Assembly (NCBI GenBank): GCA_049514555.1
Contig: JBEKUY010000006.1
Span: forward strand, 1 to 64,000
Direction: 5' to 3'
Source of the DNA: JBEKUY01 sp049514555
GTDB lineage: Bacteria; Acidobacteriota; Terriglobia; Acidiferrales; UBA7541
Length of the DNA stretch: 64,000 bases
In this document: in pieces, positions 14,950-22,813 of the stretch
How positions within the stretch are numbered: position 1 is the first letter of the stretch
Layout: the number at the start of each line of letters is the position of its first letter
Notes under the pieces: generated by a model
What the model was told of the DNA's origin: nothing
What the model saw: only the letters and a program-made list of their open reading frames with translations
Databases searched by the model: none
Made by a program: the position numbers and the translations under genes

Positions 14950-17391
14950 TCAACTGCGCGCACCCTCGACAACCGTATAGCCGAGTGCAGAGTACCCTGC
15001 AAGCCGCTTCTTGTACATGCGAGCCAGCATAGGCACCATCACATCCGCATAGTCGTAGACGTGGACTTCGCTCTTGTTGTCGTGGAGGCGATGCAGGCGG
15101 CCTACGTATTGTTGCAACGTACCTTTCCACGAAATCGGCATTGCAAGAAGAAGCGTGTCAAGACGCGGGTCGTCAAATCCCTCGCCGAGGTAACTTCCGG
15201 TTGCTAGGATCACGCGCGGTTCATCGCGAGGAACGGCTGCGAGAGATTCAGCCAGTTTCTTTCTTTGCTTGGTGCCCATCCCACCCTTCAAAATGAAAAT
15301 GTGCGGGCAAACTCCACTCAAGCGTCCAGCCAAGTAATCGAGATGTCCAGTCCGACTTGTCAGAACAAGTGGTGAACGTCCGCTGGACAAAGCCTGCTGA
15401 AGGTCTCGGACGATCAGGTCGTTCCTCTCTTGGCTAACGATGAGGGCAGCATAAATATCTTGAATGGCCGTCTCATTTTCAGGCCGATTCCAACCGAAAT
15501 TGGTAATCCTTGGGAAAACCTTATGTTGGAGTGGTGAAGATTCGGCGGCCTTCTTCGCGCTGAGATAAAAACGTATCGGGCCACATTGCATGTAGATGAT
15601 GGGTTGATGCCCATCTTTTCGAGTCGGTGTTGCCGTCAATCCCAAAACGTACTTTGCTTTGACTTCGCGAAGGACTCGTTCAAACGTGACTGCTGACAGA
15701 TGATGACATTCATCCACAATCACGTGGCCGTAGTCCGCGACGAAATCTTCAACTGCTCCTTTACGCTGCAAGCTTTGGATTACAGCAACATCAATCAAAC
15801 CGGTTCTCTTAGCTTTCCCTCCCCCGAACTGTCCGATGTGCCCGATCGGCAAAGCCAGACACGCCGCTAATCGCTCGCGCCATTGGTCCATCAATTGACG
15901 CCGATGCACGAGGATCAGGGCGTTAACCGCTCGTTTGGCGATAAGGCAAGCCCCCACCACTGTTTTTCCGAACGCCGTTGGCGCACAGAGTATGCCTTGG
16001 TCATAAGCAAGCACTCGCTCGATGGCGTCTCGTTGTTCAGCCCGCAATTCACCGTGGAAAGAAACATTGATTTGCCGCCCCGCGGTTCGTTCATCATGAA
16101 CTTCCACAATGATGTGATATGACTTGAAAACACGGACCACCTCTTCCATGCACCCTCTTGGGAGGCCGATGTGCGCGGGGAAGACTTCACCGCAGGATAT
16201 GACCCGCGGCTTACCATAGGTCGAGAGCCGCATTGCTTGAGCTTTGTAAAATTCAGGGTTTTGAAAAGCAGCGATGCGAATTAGGCGATCTACCATCCCG
16301 GACGGCAGGCCCTCTTTCTCGATATAGATAAGATTGCTCACCACCACACGAACATTCGGCGGCAGCGGACCGGTGATTTGTCTTTCCTTCCGTTTCCGGG
16401 AAGGGCGCCAGAGCCAAGGAGCTTCGCCCTCGTCTTCATCAGGCAAATGGAGGTGCACTCCGATGGGATTCCCTTCGGGAGCTATCGAGTGAGTTATTCG
16501 AGCGAGCTGATCGATTGGCATTCTCTGAACGGATTCTAAGAACCTCCACTGGTCAGGATGAGGCTGAAACAGTTCATCCAAGAACACGCTGTTGCCTTGT
16601 TCTCGGGAACGCTTTTGCAATGGCAACGCAATCAAAGTTCCGAAACCGCCTTTGGGTATGGTGTCCTGGTTAGGGAAAAGGCGGTCGTATGAATCAAGGC
16701 CGATTTCATGCCTATTTTCCATGGTGCGTGTCAATAAGGCACATCCCAGCCTTCTCGCATCGGCAGCGGACACCGGACGGTCAAAGAATATCCACACATG
16801 CGCGCCATTCCCTGATCGCGAGCGCTCGACTGCGAAGGGGACCCCCAATCGCCTGCATGTTGCGGCAAACGCTGCTGCATCAATTACCCAGGACTTCTTG
16901 TCGAAGTCCACTGCAAGAAACCAGCAGGTGTCGTCAGGCAGAAGTGGGTAAATGCCGACCGTGTGCTTTCCAGTCAGATGATTACGAATCGTGTCATCCG
17001 TCAGTGGCTGGAGCATCCGGGTTTTGCGGGCAACCCTCTTTCGCTCCTCTGATCTCGCGATATGGATGGCACGCCAATCCATGATGCAAGCCGGTGAATA
17101 GCCAGATTTGCCGCTCTTTCCTTCCCATCGAATGGCGAAAACGTCTTCGCGTCCACGAAACAGATTTCGAAAGAGCGCAATCTTCTTTTCTGGAGTGGAA
17201 ACCCCGCTTGTGCCGGTGGACGAGAGCTTTGGAACCAGGACCGATTGGGAAACGGATTCAGTGGCGGGCGACTGATCAATCCCGAGCATCGCACGGAGAC
17301 GCGCATTCTCTTCACGAAGCCGTTGGCATTCCTCTTGCGTTGTTTTCAGGCGCTCTTGAATATCGTCCTGACCAGGCATGTGGCTGTTCAT
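14950..17391 (-). CDS. TOTE-type archaeo-eukaryotic primase fused to a superfamily 2 helicase
   Basis: About 813 residues. A coiled coil (about 9-37, RLKTTQEECQRLREENARLR) leads into an archaeo-eukaryotic primase (AEP) domain with the catalytic acidic pair in FLAVDFDKKSW (about 159-169) and the SGNGAHVWIFF motif (about 193-203). A DEAD/DEAH-like helicase follows, with Walker A PTAFGKT (about 471-477), Walker B IVDECHH (about 558-564), motif III GLTATPTRKDG and the C-terminal QYVGRLHRLH. This is the architecture called TOTE conflict-system primase-helicase, proposed to act in genome conflicts. A separate nuclease, often part of such systems, is not visible beside it. The start at 17391 is chosen because GGAG lies nine bases before it; other starts are 17397 and 17514. 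It lies 178 bases inside the right attachment copy. Confidence 0.85.
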   Translation of the reverse strand: MNSHMPGQDDIQERLKTTQEECQRLREENARLRAMLGIDQSPATESVSQSVLVPKLSSTGTSGVSTPEKKIALFRNLFRGREDVFAIRWEGKSGKSGYSPACIMDWRAIHIARSEERKRVARKTRMLQPLTDDTIRNHLTGKHTVGIYPLLPDDTCWFLAVDFDKKSWVIDAAAFAATCRRLGVPFAVERSRSGNGAHVWIFFDRPVSAADARRLGCALLTRTMENRHEIGLDSYDRLFPNQDTIPKGGFGTLIALPLQKRSREQGNSVFLDELFQPHPDQWRFLESVQRMPIDQLARITHSIAPEGNPIGVHLHLPDEDEGEAPWLWRPSRKRKERQITGPLPPNVRVVVSNLIYIEKEGLPSGMVDRLIRIAAFQNPEFYKAQAMRLSTYGKPRVISCGEVFPAHIGLPRGCMEEVVRVFKSYHIIVEVHDERTAGRQINVSFHGELRAEQRDAIERVLAYDQGILCAPTAFGKTVVGACLIAKRAVNALILVHRRQLMDQWRERLAACLALPIGHIGQFGGGKAKRTGLIDVAVIQSLQRKGAVEDFVADYGHVIVDECHHLSAVTFERVLREVKAKYVLGLTATPTRKDGHQPIIYMQCGPIRFYLSAKKAAESSPLQHKVFPRITNFGWNRPENETAIQDIYAALIVSQERNDLIVRDLQQALSSGRSPLVLTSRTGHLDYLAGRLSGVCPHIFILKGGMGTKQRKKLAESLAAVPRDEPRVILATGSYLGEGFDDPRLDTLLLAMPISWKGTLQQYVGRLHRLHDNKSEVHVYDYADVMVPMLARMYKKRLAGYSALGYTVVEGARS

Positions 17392-17464
17392 TGCCATGAG
17401 CTCCACGGAAGATCTTATCCGAGGAACGAAGCGATCAAACAACCGATCTTGCGGCCCCACAACG

Positions 17465-17488
17465 TGGGTCCGATTAGGGTCCGAAACC
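17465..17488 (+). repeat. Possible integrase arm-type site, right
   Basis: TGGGTCCGATT, A, GGGTCCGAAACC: near copy of 12539-12561 in the same orientation. It lies 81 bases inside the right attachment copy and upstream of the primase-helicase start. Confidence 0.35.
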
Positions 17489-17568
17489 TGCCGAACACCA
17501 TGCAAAACGAACACTCAGCATGCAAGACTGAGCTAGACGAATCAACAAGATAGATTACCGGCGCTGGT

Positions 17569-17615
17569 CTCCGGAACCAGAGGTCGGGCGTTCGAGTCGC
17601 CCCAGGCGCGCCACT
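17569..17615 (+). repeat. Attachment-site copy: 3' part of tRNA-Arg(CCG), right
   Basis: Identical over 47 bases to 12436-12482. Here the tRNA-like sequence reaches a little further 5': GCGCTGGT before the shared part restores the 5' anticodon-stem strand (CTGGT pairs with ACCAG), but the D-arm and 5' acceptor strand are missing. So the intact tRNA-Arg gene must lie elsewhere. An antisense translation of this segment gives a well-known spurious peptide. Confidence 0.82.
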
Positions 17616-17623
17616 CTTTTCTA

Positions 17624-17842
17624 TCAGTTAGGAGTATCCGCACGTTTTGGCGTTGCCCAATCGTTGCCCAAAGTGCGTTCCAGCTTGGCCATTGCCGCGA
17701 TCGAATCTTGAGCAGAAGTCTCGACGTAAAACGCGAGCGTGGCGCTGACGTTTGCGTGCCGCAGAATCGCTTGAATCGTCTTACAGGCGGGAACTTCACC
17801 GGATAGCTTCCGTATTACGCCAAGAGTAAGGCCGTGGAAGTC
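17624..17842 (-). pseudogene. Tyrosine recombinase (phage integrase) C-terminal remnant
   Basis: About 73 codons read toward the right attachment copy and stop eight bases from it: DFHGLTLGVIRKLSGEVPA, then CKTIQAILRHANVSATLAFY, then ETSAQDSIAAMAKLERTLG and a stop. The catalytic R-H box and Tyr are visible, but the box usually read as H-G-L-R is H-G-L-T, so an essential Arg is lost, and the N-terminal two thirds are absent. An integrase convergent with its tRNA target is the normal layout, so this is probably the relic of an element that lay to the right, before the Mg2+ ATPase gene. Confidence 0.72.
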
Positions 17843-17870
17843 ATCCCTCGGAGATGGGCAACCAGTGTCG

Positions 17871-20414
17871 TCAAAGCAGCGCGTGTCTGCGATAGAACCA
17901 GGACTTAACAGCCTGCACGAGAAAGAGATAGGTCACCGCAAGAAGCGCAATCGCGCCCAGCAGCGATACGGGCGGCGGCGTAAACTGCAGCAAGCTCCCG
18001 AGCGGGGTGTACGGCAGCACAATCGCGACGGCAACGACGGCCAACACGCTTACCAACAGCGGCCGGCTGGGCCGGCTCTTGAGAGGGTTGGCTGCCGTCC
18101 GGATCACAAATACCACGAGCGTCTGTGTCGCCAGGGACTCCACGAACCATCCGGTATGGAAGAGCGACTCGTTCGTGGCAGCGTGGAACAGCCAAAGCAG
18201 CACCCCGAACGTGAGGAAATCATAAATTGAGCTGATCGGACCGATGATGGTCATGAACTGCCGGATGAATCCAATCTGCCATCGTTTGGGCCGCTGCTTC
18301 ATGGCCGGATCAACATTATCGTTGGGGATGCCGAGCTGCGAGACGTCGTAAAGAAGATTGTTCAGCAGGATTTGCGCCGGGAGCATGGGCAGGAACCGCA
18401 GGAAGAGTGATGCCGCGGCCATGCTGAACATATTGCCGAAATTCGAGCTCGTGCCCATGATGATGTACTTCATGATGTTGGCAAAGGAGCGCCGCCCCTC
18501 GAGCACCCCATCGTTCACGACCGCAAGATCCTTTTCCAGCAGGATGATCTTGGCGGCGTCCTTGGCAACGTTCACTCCATTCATGACTGAAATCCCAACA
18601 TCCGCAGTGTGCAGCGACGGAGCATCGTTGATTCCATCACCCATGTAGCCAACGACGTGTCCGCGCGCCTTGAGAGCGAGGATTACCCGATTCTTCTGTT
18701 CGGGGGATACGCGGGCGAAGATGGCGCCGTTCTCCGCTTGGTAGGCCACCGCGGCATCGTCCATCGAATCGATCTGGTTCCCGACGACAATGCGGTCTGC
18801 GCTCAGCCCTACGTCGTGGGCTACTTTCTGCGTCACGTATTGGTTGTCGCCCGTCATGACGACTACAGAAATGCCATCCTGTTTCAGCGCCTCCAGGACG
18901 GAAAGAACCCCCTCCTTCGGCGGGTCAAGGAATGCCGCGAACCCGACCAGCGTCATAGCGCGTTCGGCCGCCACGGCGTACGCATCCTGTTTTTCCACTT
19001 TCCGCACGGCCACCCCAAGAACGCGATACCCGTCCGCACTCAGCTTTTGAAGGGTGCTTTCTGCCTCTGCCCGTCGGCCATCGTCGAGCGGCTGAGGTAC
19101 GCCGTCGATGGTCACCGTCTCGCAGACGGCAAAGACACCCTCAGCCTCGCCCTTGGTGATGAGAAGGTAGTCGTCAGCCTCTCGCACCACCACGGAAAGG
19201 CGCTTGCGGTTAAAGTCGAAAGGGATCTCGTCCACCTTGTCATACCCCGCAATGGAAGGGGGCTCGTGTTTCAAAATCGCATCGTCCAGAGGGCTCTTGA
19301 TGCCCGCCTCAAAGCGGCTGTTCAGGTAAATGAGCTGCAGGACGTTCTCGTTATCCTTACCTTGGAAATCCACGCGCCGGTCAAGCACGATCTCCCCTTC
19401 GGTGAGTGTGCCCGTCTTGTCGGTACAGAGAATATCCACGCTGCCGAAATCTTCGATTGCCGCAAGTTGTTTTACCAGAACCTTCTTCCTCCTCATCCGC
19501 TTCGCGCCCTGGGCCAGCGTCACTGTGATGATCATGGGCATCATTTCAGGTGTCATCCCGACGGCCAGCGCGACCGAGAAGAGAAAAGACTCCAGCAGCG
19601 GACGATGGAAAATGATGTTCACCAGCAGGACGAACAGGACGAGCAACATGGTCACCCAGGTGAGCATCATTCCGAAGTGGCGTACGCCTCGGCCGAACTC
19701 CGTCTCCGGCGGCCGCATCGCCAGACGATGCGCAATCTCACCGCAGGCGGTATCTTTCCCCGTGCAGACGATCACCGCGGTACCGATCCCGGTCTGAACG
19801 GCAGTGCCCAGGAAAACGCTGTTGCTCGCGTCCGCGACGCCGTGCTTCTCCTTTGGAAGGTCAGCCACGGTCTTCTCGACCGGCAAAGACTCCCCCGTGA
19901 GCACGGATTCGCGCACGTGCAGGTCCTTTACGTCCACTAAACGGCCGTCCGCCGGCACAAGGTCTCCTGCCTTGAGCCGGACGATATCTCCCGGAACTAG
20001 CTCGGCGATCGGCAGCTCCTGTTCTCGTCCATCCCGCAGCACCGCCGCTGTTGTGGCAATCTGCTTCCGAATCTCCTCCACCGCGTGTCGAGCCTGGAAT
20101 TCCATGAAGAAATTCAGGAGCACGCTGAACAGTACGATCGCGATGATGATCAGCCCGCCGACGTGCTCTCCGAGTGCAAGAGATACGCCGCTGGCAACCA
20201 CAAGGATGATGACGAGGGGATTAGCGAAAAAACGGAAAAAACTGAACAGAGCAGCGAACCGGGACTCCCGCACCAGGCTGTTTGGGCCGTAGAGACGCAA
20301 TCGCCGGCTGGCCTCTTCGGTCGTCAGCCCTGCCGGAGTTGCCTGCAGTAGTTGGAACAGGTCCTGCAGCGGCCGATCCCAGAAGCCCTCGAAAGACGTT
20401 GCTTGTCTTCCCAT
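17871..20414 (-). CDS. mgtA: Magnesium-translocating P-type ATPase
   Basis: Inner-membrane P3B-type ATPase importing Mg2+, about 847 residues. An N-terminal cation-ATPase domain is followed by the actuator motif TGES (about 173-176), TM helices with MTPEMMPM, the phosphorylation site CTDKTGTLTEG (Asp about 332), the KGEAEGV nucleotide-binding region, MTGDN and GDGINDAPSL hinge motifs, and a six-TM C-terminal region (LLNNLLYDVSQ), as in MgtA/MgtB. The start at 20414 has a strong ribosome-binding site (GGAGG, eight bases before it); the ATG nine codons upstream does not. No MgtC or leader peptide is seen nearby. It lies immediately beside the integrase remnant, so the island ends here. Confidence 0.93.
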   Translation of the reverse strand: MGRQATSFEGFWDRPLQDLFQLLQATPAGLTTEEASRRLRLYGPNSLVRESRFAALFSFFRFFANPLVIILVVASGVSLALGEHVGGLIIIAIVLFSVLLNFFMEFQARHAVEEIRKQIATTAAVLRDGREQELPIAELVPGDIVRLKAGDLVPADGRLVDVKDLHVRESVLTGESLPVEKTVADLPKEKHGVADASNSVFLGTAVQTGIGTAVIVCTGKDTACGEIAHRLAMRPPETEFGRGVRHFGMMLTWVTMLLVLFVLLVNIIFHRPLLESFLFSVALAVGMTPEMMPMIITVTLAQGAKRMRRKKVLVKQLAAIEDFGSVDILCTDKTGTLTEGEIVLDRRVDFQGKDNENVLQLIYLNSRFEAGIKSPLDDAILKHEPPSIAGYDKVDEIPFDFNRKRLSVVVREADDYLLITKGEAEGVFAVCETVTIDGVPQPLDDGRRAEAESTLQKLSADGYRVLGVAVRKVEKQDAYAVAAERAMTLVGFAAFLDPPKEGVLSVLEALKQDGISVVVMTGDNQYVTQKVAHDVGLSADRIVVGNQIDSMDDAAVAYQAENGAIFARVSPEQKNRVILALKARGHVVGYMGDGINDAPSLHTADVGISVMNGVNVAKDAAKIILLEKDLAVVNDGVLEGRRSFANIMKYIIMGTSSNFGNMFSMAAASLFLRFLPMLPAQILLNNLLYDVSQLGIPNDNVDPAMKQRPKRWQIGFIRQFMTIIGPISSIYDFLTFGVLLWLFHAATNESLFHTGWFVESLATQTLVVFVIRTAANPLKSRPSRPLLVSVLAVVAVAIVLPYTPLGSLLQFTPPPVSLLGAIALLAVTYLFLVQAVKSWFYRRHALL

Positions 20415-20478
20415 CCGCGGCCCCTCCAGCAACCGCGGCATTATCCCATGAGAGCGTTGCTCAGGAATGTATTTCCAG

Positions 20479-20865
20479 TCAGGGAAAGAATAAAATGCCG
20501 CCGACCGGTCTCAGATTCCCAACGCCGCCGTATGAATACCTACTGCCCGCGAGCTCAAGTGTCAGCTTGGCGGCGCCACGGGCGGCGTTCGGCAGCGATG
20601 GCATATTCCTCAATGCTACGGGACTCAGGAGGTACGCTTCAGGAATCGAGCGCGTCTTGCCCGCGGCAAAGTTGTTCCAGAAGTGTTCGAAGTAGATGCA
20701 CTCGCGTCCTTGCTCTAAGGCTTCGGGGGTCGGCCCGTTGAAGCGGAAATGCCAGAACCCCGGGTTGTTGTCTACGGCCTCCCACTCGCCCACGCCCGGG
20801 AGGAGGGCGTCCAACGCCACCAGTTTCTCTACTTTCGCGGGGAACTGCGCGGCATAGGCCACCAT
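20479..20865 (-). pseudogene. Alpha/beta-hydrolase (epoxide-hydrolase-like) fragment
   Basis: 128 codons resembling the middle of an alpha/beta hydrolase: MVAYAAQFPAKVEKLVALDA is the strand after the nucleophile elbow, then LPGVGEWEAV and GFWHFRFNGPTPEALEQG. The N-terminal oxyanion and nucleophile parts and the C-terminal catalytic His region are missing. After about residue 80 the expected continuation breaks into unrelated sequence. It is squeezed between mgtA and the KaiC gene and is best read as a decayed relic. Confidence 0.6.
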
Positions 20866-20940
20866 CAGGAACCCGTTATGCTAGAATGCGAAATCTGTTT
20901 GACACCCAAGCCAAAGGAACTTGGTTTCAGGAGCCTCGCT

Positions 20941-22428
20941 ATGCCGCGCGCCAAGCCGAAAGTCGTCCGTACCTCGCTCGCCAAGGCCCCGACTGGAATT
21001 CAAGGGCTGGATGAAGTCACAGGCGGAGGCCTGCCGAAGGGCCGTGTCACGCTGGTGTGTGGCAGCGCAGGATGTGGCAAAAGCTTACTCGCCATGGAAT
21101 TCCTGGTGCACGGCGCTGTTCGATACGGCGAGCCTGGCGTATGCATGGATTTCGAAGAAACCGAGAAGAAGCTGACGGCCAACGTCGCATCGTTGGGTTT
21201 TGATCTGCCTGCGCTTACCAAACGCAAGAAGTTGTTGGTGGACCACGTTTCCATTGAGCGAGACCAGATTGCCGAGACGGGAGAATACAACCTCGAGGGC
21301 CTCTTCATCCGTCTGGCCCACGCGGTCAAAGCGATCAGAGCAAAGCGCGTTGTCCTGGACAGCATCGAGGCGCTTTTTGCCGGATTAGCTGACTCCGCGA
21401 TACTGCGAGCGGAACTCCGCCGGCTGTTCCGTTGGCTGGAGGACCGCAAGCTTACCGCGATCGTTACCGGGGAAGCCGGAACCCGCACGTTAACGCGCCA
21501 CGGACTGGAGGAATACATCGCCGATTGCGTGATCGCGCTGGACCATCGGGTTACGGAACAGATTTCCACCCGGCGGCTGCGAGTCGTCAAGTACCGGGGC
21601 ACTTCCCACGGCACCGATGAATATCCGTTCCTGATCGATGAAGAGGGTATCTCGGTGGTGCCCATCACCTCTCTCGTACTTACTCACAAAGCTCCCACGG
21701 ACCGCATTTCAACGGGAATTCCCGCTTTGGACGAGATGATGGAAGGTAAGGGGTTCTTCCGTGGAAGCAGTGTGCTGGTGTCCGGCACAGCGGGAACCGG
21801 GAAGTCCAGCGTGGCGGCGAACTTCACCAGCGCCGCCTGCGCCCGTGGCGAAGATTGCCTGTATTTCGCATTTGAAGAGTCACCCAGCCAGATTCTCCGT
21901 AACATGCGCTCCGTTGGCGTCGACCTCGAGCCGTGGATAAAGAAGCGCTTATTGCACTTCCACGCCATGCGGCCGACCAGCACCGGCCTGGAAGGACACC
22001 TGGCCTGTGTTCACAAACTGATCAAGCAACTGCGGCCCAGCGTGGTGGTAATCGACCCGATCACAAACCTGGTTTCGGCCTCGGGCATTTACGGCGTTAA
22101 ATCGATGCTCATGCGCTTGGTCGATTTCTTGAAGATGGAACAGATCACGTCGATGTTCACGAATCTCACATTCGCAGGAGACCCCCAGGAGAGAACTGCG
22201 GCGGCCGTCTCCTCTCTCATGGACACCTGGATTGTGCTGCGGGACACTGCACCAAATGGACGACCGAGACGCGAGCTTTACCTTCTGAAGTCTCGCGGGA
22301 TGGCACATTCACGCGAACCTCGTGAGCTGATCGTGAGTAAGAGAGGCATCGAATTGGGCATCGTGGTGACGGATCATACGCCGGCCACGACGGTCGCCGG
22401 CCCAAGCGCAGTCGCGTCAGCCAAGTAG
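20941..22428 (+). CDS. kaiC: KaiC-family double-domain ATPase
   Basis: 495 residues with two RecA-like KaiC domains. The first has Walker A GSAGCGKS (41-48) and catalytic Glu pair in DFEET (about 70-74). The second has GTAGTGKSS and AFEES. The C-terminal SSLMDTWIVLRD and KSRGMAHSREPREL are typical of non-cyanobacterial KaiC, where Ser/Ser replaces the Ser/Thr autophosphorylation pair. The start ATG 20941 begins the conserved part; a reading from 20749 adds sequence with no family resemblance. KaiB follows 38 bases later. No KaiA is present, as usual outside cyanobacteria. The likely role is a phospho-switch feeding the kinase and regulator downstream. Confidence 0.92.
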   Translation: MPRAKPKVVRTSLAKAPTGIQGLDEVTGGGLPKGRVTLVCGSAGCGKSLLAMEFLVHGAVRYGEPGVCMDFEETEKKLTANVASLGFDLPALTKRKKLLVDHVSIERDQIAETGEYNLEGLFIRLAHAVKAIRAKRVVLDSIEALFAGLADSAILRAELRRLFRWLEDRKLTAIVTGEAGTRTLTRHGLEEYIADCVIALDHRVTEQISTRRLRVVKYRGTSHGTDEYPFLIDEEGISVVPITSLVLTHKAPTDRISTGIPALDEMMEGKGFFRGSSVLVSGTAGTGKSSVAANFTSAACARGEDCLYFAFEESPSQILRNMRSVGVDLEPWIKKRLLHFHAMRPTSTGLEGHLACVHKLIKQLRPSVVVIDPITNLVSASGIYGVKSMLMRLVDFLKMEQITSMFTNLTFAGDPQERTAAAVSSLMDTWIVLRDTAPNGRPRRELYLLKSRGMAHSREPRELIVSKRGIELGIVVTDHTPATTVAGPSAVASAK

Positions 22429-22466
22429 CAAGTTTGGCCCATCTGGGCCAGACACCGAGGACCGAC

Positions 22467-22793
22467 ATGAAGAAGAGTTCAGGAAGGAAGCGCCCCCCCG
22501 CCAAAAGTGCCGGTAGTGACTTTTGGCGATTGCGCCTTTACATCGCGGGCCAAACCCCTAATTCGGTTGCTGCGATCGCCAACCTCAAGAGGATTTGTGA
22601 GGACACGCTGCGGGGCAAGTACCGTATCGAAGTCGTGGACTTGCTGGAGAAGCCGCAACTGGCCAAGGGCGATCAGATCATCGCCATTCCGACCCTGGTG
22701 AGAAAGCTCCCGCCGCCGGTCAAAAAGATCATTGGGAACCTCTCAAAGACCGAAAGTGTCGTTGTGGGGTTGGATCTTCAACCGGTGCGCTGA
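22467..22793 (+). CDS. kaiB: KaiB-family protein
   Basis: 108 residues, KaiB/thioredoxin-like fold. Typical motifs are LRLYIAGQTPNSVAAIANL, YRIEVVDLLEKPQLA and QIIAIPTLVRKLPPPVKKIIGNL (the conserved PTL with cis-Pro). A basic N-terminal extension of about 25 residues (KKSSGRKRPP) precedes the fold. It is translated from ATG 22467 after a GAGGA-type site. It is the second gene of the KaiC-KaiB-kinase-regulator cluster and probably binds the KaiC ring. Confidence 0.92.
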   Translation: MKKSSGRKRPPAKSAGSDFWRLRLYIAGQTPNSVAAIANLKRICEDTLRGKYRIEVVDLLEKPQLAKGDQIIAIPTLVRKLPPPVKKIIGNLSKTESVVVGLDLQPVR

Positions 22794-22813
22794 AGTAAGG
22801 GCTCCAATAGCAG

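Noticed and set aside
17542..17799. Leftward peptide containing WGDSNARPLVPETS
   Set aside because: Again the antisense of the tRNA-Arg fragment, joined to an out-of-frame reading of the integrase remnant.
18609..19940. 443-codon rightward open frame
   Set aside because: It is the antisense of the Mg2+ ATPase, whose motifs (CTDKTGTLT, TGES) are on the minus strand.
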